Both the position numbers and the translations under genes were made by a program. A stretch of DNA of 64,000 nt, taken from Galerina marginata (taxonomy: Eukaryota; Basidiomycota; Agaricomycetes; Agaricales; Galerinaceae). Of the stretch, positions 10,700 to 22,518 are shown piece after piece. Each line of letters begins with the position of its first letter. The stretch's first letter is position 1. The stretch spans positions 1,426,001 to 1,490,000 of the forward strand of contig JAECYW010000014.1 in assembly GCA_023014335.1 (NCBI GenBank), read 5' to 3'. The notes under the pieces were generated by a model, which did not search any database, was not told the DNA's origin, and saw only the letters and a list, made by a program, of their open reading frames with translations.

Positions 10700-12485
10700 T
10701 ACGGAATCTAACTTTTGCAACCTTGACAATATCCAGGATCATGCAAATAGGGCTTCCTTTATGCTCAAAATGGACAGTCACAGCCACATATGCATGGTGG
10801 TTGGGTGAAGTCCATGCGTCAGTTGCGAAGTGGAGTTTGCCATCATGTTTCTGACAGGGTACATAAATTAAAATTCCTTCTTATGATGTAGTAGTTTCTC
10901 TTACTTGAAGTAAGGCAGCAATGTGCTAGCACAAATGCACGAAGACCATCTGTACATCGCGAGATACAGTCAAAGGTGAAGGTAAGTAATATTCGGGTTG
11001 TCCGGTCTTCATTAAGCTTTTGAAACTGCGATTGCTAATGATACTGAAAGGTCAGTCCTTAGAATTAGACAAGACCTCTTGGGCCTCTGTAACATCTTTG
11101 GCCTTGGATGCAGCTTTGACAGTGTTGGTTCCCCAGCAGATTTTTGTGTGCTTGTGCATGTTACCAGTAGACCCAGCATCCTTTGTATTAAGGTACTGAC
11201 AAACCAATTTTTTGCAGTTTGATGCAAAGCACCAAAATTTGTGGTAGCGGCAGCCCTTCTCATATTTGATAGTTGGGGCAGGGTGAAAGAAGGTGTAAAT
11301 GGGTGCATTCCAATCATCCTGCAATTGTTCTTCAACTGATTTAGCTAATGTAGTCATGTCGATTAGGCAATGGGTAGTGTTTTGAAGTCCGGTCCAGTCC
11401 GGTTTTTTCGCGTTTTTGGCAAGGACCGGGACCGCAACCGGTCCTAGAAATTCCCAAATGGTCAAAAAACCAGACTGGACCGATTAGGACCGGTCCTCGT
11501 CGGTTTTTTGCGGTCCTGGACCGGTCCTGGTCTTAACCGGTTGCCAACCGGTCCCAACCGGTTTTTCGACACATTATCATCATTATTTCGCATATATGTA
11601 TCAGTATAATTTATAGAGGTCATATATATCTTTAAAACGAGTCCAAGAACGTTAAATTTCATTGAGAACTGGTGATTCTACGGAAATATTCTCTATTTCC
11701 TACACTTTTGGGAGTTTCAAAATGGTTTTTTTTATTTCTCAGCGAGAACTTTGTCTAAAATTATGATAGATAGTGCGTTTTAAAGGGAAAAATAAGGCCT
11801 ACAAAACTACCGGTTCGGACCGGTCCTAGGACCGAAAACCGGTCTTCAAAGACCGGTCTTTTTCCGGTCTTTCATTCTCAAATATCCAAAGACCGGACTG
11901 CTGGTCCGGTCTTTTGCGGTCCTGGTCCGGTCTGGTTGCGGTCTTTTTCCAGTCCTGCAACCGGACTTCAAAACACTAGCAATGGGTCAATGGCTTACCA
12001 AGTTCAGCCTTGGATGATTCTTCTTCGCTCTTGGAGGCTTGTTGACCAGGTGCATCATCATTTTCATCCTCATCATCAGAAATTTCAATAAGGCCAGGGA
12101 GTTCTGCATGCCCCGGAGCTTTAACATAGCTGCCTGTCAAAGTCTCGCTGGCAGAAGCAGAAGATACAGATGCTGGTTCCTAATCAATATGACATGTCAT
12201 TGAAATGTTCTCATAGATATTTAATTTTAGTACATCACTGCTGTGTTCTTTGGCCTTGTTCTTGTCCTTACTTTTTGTAGTCAGGGCAGTTGTCTTTTTC
12301 TTTTTCTTGAGTTTTTCAGGAATGAGAGCATTTAACACCTCAGCAGCTTTGCGCTTGAGGGAAGGTTTGCTAGCATGGCCAGACTTTGTGAGTTTGGCAG
12401 CCTTTGCAGCCTTGCCAGGGTCGTCTGACATTTGTGGGAGTTTGGGCTTCCTTCTGGGTATTTTTGTCTGTGTAGAGGCGCACAT
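10700..12485 (-). pseudogene. hAT-family transposase gene, decayed and truncated
   Basis: Starts with ATG at 12485 (MCASTQTKIPRRKPK), a Lys-rich nuclear-localisation-like region, an intron ending at 12181, and an acidic segment (LIEISDDEDEND). A second intron, now holding a MITE, leads into a BED-type zinc finger (FWCFASNCKKL...GNMHKHTKICWG). Then come the hAT core pieces FKSLMKTGQPEYYLPSP, TVSRDVQMVF and FATDAWTSPNHHAYVAVTVH with LDIVKVA. Defects include a TGA just after LSNSKD, where the segment normally linking finger and core is missing, and further stops near 10900. The gene also ends abruptly at about 10700, where the long-inverted-repeat element starts. The C-terminal dimerisation domain is absent from the window. 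Family assignment is confident from motif order; it cannot encode an active transposase. Confidence 0.85.
11375..11978. mobile_element. hAT-type MITE with 8-bp target site duplication
   Basis: A 604-bp element with termini TAGTGTTTTGAAGTCCGGT in perfect inverted orientation, flanked by the identical 8-mer GCAATGGG (11367-11374 and 11979-11986). An 8-bp duplication and a (C/T)AGTG terminus are hallmarks of the hAT superfamily. Both subterminal regions are built from dense ACCGGTCC/GGACCGGT repeats. There is no coding capacity. It sits inside an intron of the hAT transposase pseudogene: the donor GTAAGC is just right of it and the branch and acceptor (CTAATC, ATTAG) are left of it. Confidence 0.92.
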
Positions 12486-12489
12486 AAGT

Positions 12490-15244
12490 TGTGGCTTGAT
12501 TGACTGTATAGTTACTTATTATATAATCATTTTGGAGACTTTTCTGGGCTGTGGGTACACGCAGGTTGTGGGTGCTATAGACCGTACCAAGGGGTACTTG
12601 GGATCTTTATAACAGACCCGGGGTTGGGTGGTTGGTTCAGCTGTTAGGCTGCTAATTTTTTTTTTGACCTACCTATTTTTTGACGGAAAATAGCGGAAAA
12701 CATTTCTGCAAAGCAGCCAAAGTCTGTAGAATATTTTTAGAATGGCTTTAATCACTGTTACGCCACTGGTAATCTGAAATTATCTCACAAACCTACCGTT
12801 GAGCTGATTTATTTGGCTCAAGACTGCTGTATTAACGGAGAATCAAGCTGACTATTTAGCACTGTATTTCCATCATGGTGAATACAGCAATATATTGTAT
12901 CATTTCCATAACGTCAATTTTCTATGCATCAGGCTGACAAGCTCAGCGACTGTGCCAGTGTACATACATTGGTAGCCAAAAGTTGGAAATACTGCTCAAG
13001 TACAGTGTTGCTGCTGCGTCGGAGACTTGTGGCTCTGCAAAAAATACCGTGATGGCATAATATTTCCTAATATAGGTGTGTGCCTGATTACTTTGGCTGG
13101 TTGGTTCATCAAGTGTCCACTAAAAAAAAATAGGAACCCCAGGTCCAATTTTTTTAATTTTCGAACCCCCTTCAAGGGGTAGGGATCGGCAAATGCCGGC
13201 ACATCATCCTGGGAGGGGGGGGGGTCCTAGCGAGACCTTAAATGTATTTTCTTTGGAGGATATAAATGGCAATGATTGAGGTGGAAACACATAAATACAG
13301 CACATTTAGGTTAAATTCAACTCTCAAAGTACGTAAATGGACGGTCCTGACCCGTAAATGCGGCATCCATCCACTTTTTTGGCGCAAAATCATGGTTGTC
13401 CAACAAAGAATGACATTTTAGCTTGATTTTAGCAATTTTGCAGCCCCGGACTTGCAATTTGGTGTGACTTTAAGCCACTATATGGTCAAAGTCGACGATA
13501 AAGAGAAGATCTTATGTACCAATTACAGACGCGACTCAAAAATGAACCAAATTAGTCTTGCGGCAATGAACACAGGACAACCGCAGACCTTGCACAGACT
13601 GGAGAAAATAGAGAGCGAGTCGGACCGAGGCAAGAAGTTGACAATTTAACATGACTAATATAAATTTGTCATCAGGAACACGTCCAAATTAGGAAATGGG
13701 GGGAGGGGGGGAGGGTCCGAGAATCCTTAAACGCAAAAAACAACATGATATCCCCGATTCTTTTCTTCCCTACCCCTTGACCCCCTTGGACCATACCCGT
13801 ACCCATACCCATAGGCACCCATACCCGTAACCTGTGTGGGTGCTGCCTACCCATGCTATTGCCTAGCTGCAATCCCCTTGAGGGCAGTTTCCCTCCTTTG
13901 AGAGTGTGCTTTCGAGCATCCAGTCCATCGCAGCAGAAGGGAGGCATGGGTCACACAGTGTGACATGTTCCGATCATGCCAAGGTGCCGGCGATCAGATT
14001 GGTAAGCAAAATTGTCTTATCGGCTTAAATCATTCGACATAAGTGGTGTCGACACTGGTGGAATTTTTTACCATTCCAGATCAATAATAGAATGGACTCA
14101 TTACAAGGTCGACACTGAAGTTCTGGAGTTGGACCAGATCTTGATATCATGTGTCAAAGAGTTTCTAATTGTTTCTGTTATTGTTATTTGTGTCATAAAC
14201 AAGTATCAATAAGACCACAATAACAACAATGTTAAGTGCTTGCTTCTTCCTTTCAACCATCACCTAGGCCTTGGTAACTCCAGCTCTAACTTACTCATAA
14301 CAGCTTCTACAAGTCACATACCCAAAGTGAGTACACACAACCTATGTTTTCAATCTCTGATTCTGCTCTTGATGGCTGAATGCTGTCGATGGTGCTCCTG
14401 GTTACAATATCTTGTGTACCAATCACTGCTGCTCGATCTGCCTACCTGGCTGAAAAATATTGCCTTTCTCCTATTTGATTCCAAAATCTCCCTCATATGA
14501 GCGAACTTGACTGTCTCAACGATGGGGCAGTTGACAACTTGGCACTGGTGTCTTAAACAGTGATTACTGGATATCTGGGACTGTTTCAGACTGGTACACA
14601 TTGGAACCTTTGCCTTTCTCCGCATAGGTCTACTTGCCAGAACAAAATCATGCAGTTCAATGGCAAGCTGATAAAGAGTTGAACTTGCTCAAATTTGATA
14701 ATTTTCACAAAAATTGGTTGTGCTATATTTTGATTCTCCACCAAAAATGTCTTCTTGAACAGTTGCGGCTATGCAGATCATTACCTGCATTTTTTTACTG
14801 TTATATCATTGCCTGTGGTGTGTGTACAGTGTGGCTACCATGCCACCTTGCCAGTCTGCCAAACCTGTGCAGCTCCCTGGATTTTATAAAAGGCCTTGAT
14901 TTTCTATAATTCCTCTTTTCTGTGATCTATTCCAAAGCCCCTCTAACCTTCTGGAACCCCACTGCTTCTTAGCATTTCTTAAAACCTCAATCCGTTCAAG
15001 GTTCCAGGCCAGCCAGCACTTGGGGTATTTTCTTCTCCAAAAAATCTACTGTCTGCTTTACCGATTTCCAGTTTCTAACAGTTTATTTGCAGCAAAGGTG
15101 TTTGCTCCTGGCAGTGTCGTCATTCAGTCAAAACCATTCAGCTTGAATGCAATCTGCAAAGTTGTCCCCATTACATCAAAATGGTGCATTGTCCCCCAGT
15201 TGACTTCACTCAATAATTAATTAATATCTTCTTATTTCCAACAG
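12490..15244. other. Gene-poor stretch, no gene recognised
   Basis: About 2.7 kb without a recognisable coding region; open frames are short and of poor composition. Visible features are homopolymer tracts, two G-rich runs at about 13211-13226 and 13697-13717 followed by similar sequence (GGTCC...CCTTAAA in both), and a short (ACCCATACCCGT)-like tandem run near 13795-13830. It is probably old transposon debris, given its neighbours, but no family can be named. Confidence 0.5.
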
Positions 15245-15348
15245 ATTTATTTTGGAGCCATTCTGCAGTGTCAACCTCTGAAGGACATGAGGCATCCACC
15301 ACCGTCCGGACGACATCTGACTTGCCGACATGGGTTCACCTTCCCGAT

Positions 15349-18153
15349 ATGGGTATAACTTCTAAAACGGGACCGGAGTCCGACGAAGAAGCCGAAGACG
15401 ACGAACTTGCCTCAGACCACGATGGCGACCAAGTACTCCCAGCGAAAAGACGGAAAACCTTCTCTGCATCCACCAATAGGCGCGGCAAGAGGAAGCAGTC
15501 ACCAAATCCATCATTAATTCCTCTCGAGGCTTCTCCCAGCCACATTGCTCCTGGCTCAAACGACGGCACGTCACAACTGGCACTCGCGTTGAATGCGAGT
15601 TTTAGAGCCGCGGGTCCTTCGAATATATCGACAATTCAGACCCTTCCTCCTGAAGTAGTTTCTTCCCGCCAGTTAGTTCCAGGAAAAGTGAAGCCTTCGA
15701 CTCAAACGCAATTGCCTGGATCATGGATGAACGCCATCGCCGCCACCAATAGATCCAGCCAGTTTAATGTGCCTCCTGACAGAGACTCCAGTCTGCAATC
15801 TTCAGCACCCTCAAACCCTCCAGCGCTTTCTAGTCTCTCGCAGAAGCGGAAGATTCTTGTACCAGACACCAAACGACGCTCGAGGAAGAGAAACGAAAGC
15901 ACCACCGCCTCTGAGATACCAAGCACTCGAGCACTCCCATTCGCGGAACCAATTTCTGCAACCACTTCTTCGTCCCGAGAACACCCTGTCGTCCAGACTT
16001 CTCGCTCTTACCTGGCCAGACACGCGAAAGCAACCGCCATTGCTCCAGCCAAATCTTCGGGCTATCAAGCAAACCAAGACGAGATAGAAGATTGGACAGA
16101 GGCTACCGTTGCTTCATTCGTCTTTAGAAAACCACCATACTCGAGGCGTGCCGAAGCTGAGGTGCGGATGATGAATGCGGTGCACTTGAGGAGGATGATC
16201 GATGCGCGCCAGATGGTGCCCCCTACGGGAAATGAGGCCACCATTGCTAATCGTCCTGTCAAACCAGTGGCGATACCCGCCACTTCTCTCTCTGCCCAGA
16301 CCGAGGCTCTCATCGAGAGCATCTTTGGACCTGAAGACTCTACGGTCAGGTCGCAGGTCATTAAACCAGTAAGCTCGTTTTATGTTCAACTTTTTCTTCT
16401 TTTACTCATACCACGAAACGCAGACTGCAAGAAACAAGCGACGTCTTTACAGCAAGAGTAGGGCATCGTCGACCTCGGATGCGCACACCGCACACACATC
16501 TGAACTTCCTACCCCACCTGCCGAGTTTGCTCCAGATCCTATTCAAAACCATGTTATCGTTATTGATTCTCCTAGTCCACCTCTGCAGTCCTCGGCTCTT
16601 CCTACGATCGATTCTGATAGCAAACTTCAAGGGCCACAGCCACCGGTTATTGGCCTAACCGAAGATTCAGACCCCGAGCGCAAGAATTTGACCATCACTA
16701 CCAATCCTTCAGCACAAGGCGCTCATACCACCAATTCCCTTCCCCATCTCAATTGGACTTTTGATGTCTATACCGAACCCCTCTATCCACCGACGATCAG
16801 TCCTATATCATCCCGTCATCCGTCACCGTTTTCTGGTGCAATTAGCCATACATCTACCAATCCCGATACACCACCACAAATTCTACCAATTCCCGAGTCC
16901 AGTGCGAGCGTGATTCGCTCTCGTTCTCGTGAAGCCCAGAGAGGTAGCCCGGATTCTCGACCTGCGGAGGATGTGGCGGCGCTTGTGGGCTCCAGTGTAT
17001 CTGGCACTGAGGAAGTCACTCGCACCTTCCAAAGTTTTCCTTCAACCGACGATTTTCATGCGCTTAAACCCAGAATCACAGAGAATGTGGTGAACCCCTC
17101 TGCGTCACTGGCCCAACAATCTTATGAAGCAGAGCTTCAAGGCGGAGTGGACCAAGAGGCCGTTTCAGACCCTGACAATATGTACGTTGACGAACCCGAA
17201 ATCCCAACCGTCCTCCAAACCGAACGTCAACCATCTCATGCAACATCTGCTCCTCTGCTCTCGGAATCTCAGCATGGCTCTCGAAGCGACTCTGATCATC
17301 TTCCCAGTGAAGTCCAGCCCACCCCCGCGACCTTCTCACTTCACCCCGCTGTGGAAAATATATCTCCGATTTTTACTCCTCAGCACTCGCCTCCTGCAAA
17401 CACTCGCCCCATTAGCTACCATACATGGGAGCTAACGGAACAGCCAAGCCAGCTTATCCCACTTCCCACCGTCTTCGACCCAGGATATCTCAAATCTCGT
17501 ACCCAAGGGCAGGATGCATACCACCTCGGAGCTGAATTAGAGGATGTGGCCATTATCGGTGAAATAAACCCAATCGAAGACGAAGACGGGGGCGCGCTGG
17601 ATGGGATGGACACAGACGAAGATGAGGTCGACGAGCTTGCCGACGATAATGAGGACAGCATGGTCATAGAGCCGCTGGGTGGATCTATCTCGAATGGTCG
17701 GAAAGCCGAAGGTATCCAGAACTCGGTCAGTGTCGGAACAGGAAACAATGATACATCAACCAGCGAGGGGGTGGAGGATATCGATCAACTGATCGACTCG
17801 CCAGAGGCTCTTGCGGCCGAAGTCGAGCAATGGAAGTCGGTGTTGCAAAGTTTGCTCAAGGGGAAGAAAAAATTTAGTGAAGAGGTAAGTTATCTTCGAT
17901 TTTACTGAGCGTTTACCATTTACTGAGCATCTCGTTAATGTTATGATAGGACATGCAACATTTAAAAGACACCTTGCAAAGCATCTATGCCCACCGGACG
18001 CTCATCGGGCCTACTTCAGCTCTCGCAGAGACTGTTTACGCCATTGCGAATTTGCGAGCGGAGGATATTCCAGGCAAGGACCAAGTTGGCTTGAGAGCGC
18101 TGGCTAGGAAGTCGGTGCGTGCGTGGGGTATACGGAAGCAGGGGAATGCGTGA
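15349..18153 (+). CDS. Hypothetical Ser/Pro-rich disordered protein, about 894 aa or longer
   Basis: I do not recognise this protein. Three exons (to 16368, 16424-17884, 17950-18153) join in phase 0 through standard GT-AG introns and end at TGA 18151-18153. The first in-frame ATG is at 15349. The frame is open upstream to at least 15245, where an acceptor-like TTTCCAACAG occurs; another acceptor at 15268 would allow a start codon split as A|TG. The N-terminal half has an acidic patch and basic clusters (AKRRKT, KRRSRKRN) that look like nuclear signals. Around residues 270-300 is a more ordered segment, EDWTEATVASFVFRKPPYSRR. The middle is Ser/Pro/Thr-rich with an acidic stretch (DEDEVDELADDNED). 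The last ~110 residues form a possible coiled coil. A nuclear or regulatory protein is plausible but unproven. Confidence 0.65.
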
Positions 18154-18483
18154 TAGCTATGTGGTTCGAGCTGTGGCCTAGGACTGTTTTCTTGAATAAT
18201 TATACTGATACGACTCGTACGAGATTCCACTACTGCTGACTTAGAAATCCTTTTAATAGTTTCCTTTCGTTGTATATAGTTCTTTCTTTCGTATTGCATT
18301 ATGCTTTCCTGAATTCGCTATGTAATAATTTAAAATCAATCTTGTTGTCCTTATCAACCGATTTTAGCTGAGGATCCATATCTGTCAAAATCGCTTCTTG
18401 GCTTACCTCCACCATCATCTCTGCACACCAGGACTAGGCTCGGCCTCAGACTCGCTAGCACACCTCTGAATCACCTAACCAAA
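18154..18483. other. Intergenic between two tandem genes
   Basis: 330 bp between the stop of the disordered-protein gene and the ATG at 18484. It must hold the 3' UTR of one and the promoter of the next. A TC/CA-rich stretch precedes the start codon. No specific site was recognised. Confidence 0.5.
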
Positions 18484-19757
18484 ATGATAAGCTCTCGCAC
18501 TCGTTTCCGCAGGACTGAACCTCTAGTCCTCGTCGTCACCCACGACGACACTAAATCGCCGTCCGCGTCCAACTCCTCTGGCAACACAAACACGAACCCC
18601 TCAACCGGCCAAGCTAAAACACCCTCTCTTAGGCTATACCGACCCCATACTATACCTTTAGCGTCGGATCCTAGTCCTGGGCCACACTCAAGTTCAAGGC
18701 CTCCGGAACCATCCAAACCTCAGCCTCAGTCGTATCGCATACTGCCTGAGGGGCTCCAGCGAATAACGCTGCTTGATGGTACGGATTTTGTCAAGGCGTG
18801 GTTGGAAACTGTTATAGGTGTGTACTCTGTGGATATGCTCAAACTCGGATGCACACGATCTCTTTGGACTTGAGGCAACGAGGTGAACGCGATCGGAGAT
18901 CTGCCCGCCGTCCCACCGTCGTTGCCTGCCTAGATGGAGTCGGCGTATACGAGGCAGGTTCTGCTTCATGCAGTTCGCCAAGCTGGGCCCATGGCCGGGT
19001 ATAGGCCATTGAGATCCCGCTATTTGTCTGCTCTCCATTTTGCGCGACTCAGACTTCAAGTTGACCCATAGTATCACAAGTCAACAGCGGCTAACAAATT
19101 CCCTGCCTCCTCCTCCTCCTGCCCCACACAGCCCACGTTATACGGTACAACAACATGGGCCTATACGGCGACGTCGCTCTGCACCACCTCCTACACCGCA
19201 AGGCCAAGTACTCACTCGCCCTCGCTCTCGGGTCTTCCTATTCGCCTCCCTCTTCCCCTCCCTCTCCCCCTCCCACTTCTCCTGCACCTCCTCCTCCTAT
19301 GCCTCCCACTTCCTCCTCCTCCCCGTCCTCCTCCTCCTCCTCCTCCCCGTCCCCCTCCTCCCCGTCCTTGTCCTCCGAGTCCACCCCCATCCCCACCCCA
19401 ACCCCCAACCCAACCCCAGAAACCAAAGGCGTCCTCATAGACTACGACCTCGTCCCAGCCATGTTCGTGCCCCCCGCGGCGTACGCGGTGTACGCGCAGA
19501 TTTTCGGGTGCGATTTGGTGGGGTGGATGCAGCGCGATCGGAGTTTGAGCCCAAGCCCGGGCCCAAAACAGAAATCGGGTGGTGGGGTTGGGAGTTTGAA
19601 GATGATTAGGCGGGAGATGCGGTTTGAGGCTGTGGGTTTGAGGGAGCTTATGGGGGGGGTGGGAGGGGAAGGTGAAGGTGGAGAGCAGGAAGGACTGGGA
19701 GGGTTCGAAGGGCTAGGGCTTGATGGGACGCTCGCACCTGCACCTGAGCTCGACTGA
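18484..19757 (+). CDS. Hypothetical protein, about 319 aa, with Ser/Pro low-complexity insert
   Basis: Unrecognised. Exon 18484-18817 starts MISSRTRFRRTEP and ends in DGTDFVKAWLETVI. A 314-nt intron, long for this locus, joins it in phase to 19132-19757, which continues AHVIRYNNMGLYGDVALHHL. The ordered parts are the segment around the junction and the block DYDLVPAMFVPPAAYAVYAQIFGC near residues 215-240. Between them lies a ~60-residue Ser/Pro tract encoded by a TCC/CCC microsatellite (about 19250-19420). The C-terminus is Gly/Glu-rich. The junction gives a continuous frame with good amino-acid content, but the length of the intron leaves room for another exon or a different model. No family is suggested. 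Confidence 0.5.
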
Positions 19758-20284
19758 TATTGAGGTATCGATATGTTTGCTGTCGACCCGATGCTGTACT
19801 TCGAACGAACAAATGAATAAACAATGATTGGCATTTGGCATTACAACAATTTTTCGAAAAGCCTACAACAACGTCAAATGAGTGTCTAGAGAACGAGGTA
19901 CAAATGGATTGGATTGAATGGATTGAATTGCGTTTGATGCATTGCAAGTTATATAAAATACCATATCATACGTTATACTTATACGATAACACAGCCGAGG
20001 CCAAAGCATGCGTGGAATGCAAAGTTCAAAAGAAAGAAAAGAAAGGAAGGAAAGAAACGAGGGAAATGAGGAAATGAGTAAAGGAAGGAAGAAAGGAAAG
20101 CGAGCAGAGACCGATGAATTGTACATACCTCAAAAAATGGATGAATGAAAGTCTTGAGTTGTTGTGTAAGGAAAGAAGAAAGAAGAAAAGTGGAAAGAAA
20201 GGGAAAGAAAAAGATTAACACCCCTCCTCTTTCCTCCCGATGCCCCCACCCTCCGACCACCACACGTCTAATATTCCCTCAACA
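19758..20284. other. Convergent intergenic region, purine-rich
   Basis: Shared 3' flank of the upstream plus-strand gene and the minus-strand cyclin. From about 20020 to 20215 the plus strand is almost entirely A and G (GAAAGG/AAGG repeats). No gene was seen. Confidence 0.5.
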
Positions 20285-22518
20285 CTAAGGACTCCGCATA
20301 CCCACATCCTCCCCCCTCTCCCTTTCCCTCCCACCATCTCTTCCCCCTCCCCCTCCATGCCCCCCCTGCCCATGCCCCTGCCCCTGCCCATGCCCCCTCA
20401 CCTCCTCCTCCTCCACATCAGCATCCCCGTCCCCCCACACGCTCCCCCCAACAACAGTCCCAGGCGCCCTTATAGTAGGCTCATCATCCGTGCTCGTCTC
20501 AGTGCCCGCGTCGGTGGATGTGTCGTCGTTGTCGTTTTCTTCGTCGGCAGAGGCAGAGGAGGCAGAGGAGGAGAATGAGGAGAAGGAGGTGGAAGAAGAG
20601 GAAGAAGAGGAGGGGTTGTGTTGGTGGAACTGGAATTGGGATTGGGGGTTTGATTGAGATTGAGATTGGGAGGGTTGAGATTGGGAGAGGGAGTGTCGGT
20701 TAGTCTGAACGCGGGGTATTAGTTGGGGTTGGGGGTGTGATTGGAGGTGAGACGCCGATGAGAAGAGGGGGTACGAGTGTCCCTGTGCTTGTCCTTGTCC
20801 TTGTGAATGTGAGTACAACGAGCTCGAGTGGGGCTGAGGCTGAGGCTGGGAAGAAAAGGACACGGCGTGCGGCGTGGTCTGTTGCATGTACGGCTGGTTT
20901 TGGTGGTGGTCATAATGCGACTGCGATTGCGGCTGTGGCTGCATGTGTGAGTACGTTGGTTGAGAATGGGAATGTGATTGGGACATATGTGGGTGCGAGA
21001 GGTGATTATGCTGATGAGGATGGTGCACCTGTACATGCGGGTGGTTAAGGTGGTTCTGGTGATTAAGGTGGTTCTGGTGATGGTTCGGCGATGTGATAGG
21101 GTGATGCACTGGTGCTGGTGCTGACACGACTGGGGCGGGCACTGGCACTGGTACGCCGCCGAGTGCGTCGAGCGGGCGGGCGGGGCTCGCGCTTGAGCTT
21201 GAGCTCGAGAATGAGTGTGGGTGTGGGTGTGAGTTTACGTGAGGATGAGAACTGGAGTTTGGGCTAAGGCTCAAACGCGAGTTGGGCACCGAATGTGAAG
21301 AAAGTGAGTTTGGAATCGAGTGCGGGTCTGTGAACTTCGATAGTTGGGGTGTTGAGCTAGCGGCGTTTGTGATTGTCTGGGTTGACGAGCTTGATGAGCT
21401 CGAGTTGGAGTTTGAGTTTGAGTTTAGGGAGGAGGAGGAGGAAGGCATTGATGGGGGTTGTGGATGGGCGTGGTGGTGGTGGTGGTGGCTCGATCCTGAT
21501 CCCTGTCCCTGTCCCTGCGCCAACCCCGTCTCTAGTCCCATCGCAGCACTGGCAGCCCCCGTTGAATACCCATGTGCATGCCCGTTCGGCGGCGCGGACA
21601 GCTGGATGCTCGGTCCACTACCTGAAGCGGCGGATTTGGAAAAGAGGATGAGCTGCTCTGCGTAGTGCTGCATCTCTGTGCTGGAGATGACGAGGCGAAA
21701 GTCGTTGAGGAGGAGGAATTGGAGCTCGAGCTGGTTGAGCTCTGGCAGGGGGAGACCTCCGACCTGGGTGGGTTGGGTTAGCATGGATTCGATTCGCGGC
21801 ACGATGAACGAACCTTTGCATATCTCGAGTTGGTATAAAACACATCGCTAAAGAACTTGCTCGCTACAGTGACGCCCGCAATGACCAATCTGTGGATATT
21901 GTACGAGTCGATGACGAACGCCCGGCCGACTGCGTCCTCGCTCAGCTTGGACATGCGGTCAAAGTAGACGAGCAGGGACAAAAAGACATGGTTCGTCGTC
22001 GGACAGTACTTGAGTATGCGCAGGAGGTACGCCTCGAGGGATATGGTGGGCACATTGCGCGCATGGAAGGTCAGCGTCGCTGCTGGAGTGGACACGGCGT
22101 TCCGGGAGGCGGTGGTGAGGGTGTGCCAGATCGGCGGAGCGTCTGCGGGGTCGAAGGGCAGCTGTTGGCCGTGCGAGGACGAGGATGAGGACGCGGCGCT
22201 GCCTGTGGGCGAGAGGTGGTCGTTGGTGGTGGCGATGTGGGTCAGAAGCAGGGCGAGAAGCTTGAGCAGGTCGGGGGCCGGGTAGGAGTGGATGTCGAAG
22301 GGGGCGGGGATCTCAGACTGGGGCTGGAGCACTGGGGACGGCGGCGACGGTGGCTTTGGCGGTGGAGTCGGAGTGGGGCGGAGAGTGGAGGGCGGGGCAG
22401 TCTGGTGTCGCTGGAGCGACGGAGGGTGGGTGGGTGCCAGATTTGTGGAAGCTGATCGGGACGAGGATCGCGTCGGTCGGTGCGAAACATCAGGCGACGA
22501 TGAATATACAGCGAGCAT
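20285..22518 (-). CDS. Pho80-like cyclin (Pho85-cyclin family), 727 aa with long low-complexity tail
   Basis: Regulatory subunit for a Pho85-type cyclin-dependent kinase. Two exons (22518-21814, 21763-20285) join in phase 0 across a 50-nt intron. Residues 1-73 are Pro/Ser-rich. The cyclin fold starts at about residue 74 with FDIHSYPAPDLLKLLALLL and THIATTND, and continues with ISLEAYLLRILKYCP, FLSLLVYFDRMSKL, NIHRLVIAGVTVASKFFSD and YTNSRYAKVGGLPLPELNQL. It ends near residue 265 at FLLLNDFRLVI. These are the Pho80/Pcl signature blocks. The remaining ~460 residues are disordered: a His run, Ser and Asn/Gln tracts, QSQSQ repeats and an acidic patch, then a Gly/His/Glu tail. Typical Pho80 proteins are about 300 aa, so the tail is an extension. 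The ATG at 22518 is the first ATG in frame; the frame upstream offers only a TTG. Confidence 0.85.

Noticed and set aside
19040..19609. Long plus-strand frame overlapping exon 2 of the 319-aa protein in another frame
   Set aside because: It is a shadow produced by the CT-rich microsatellite; the in-frame splice to the upstream exon favours the chosen frame.
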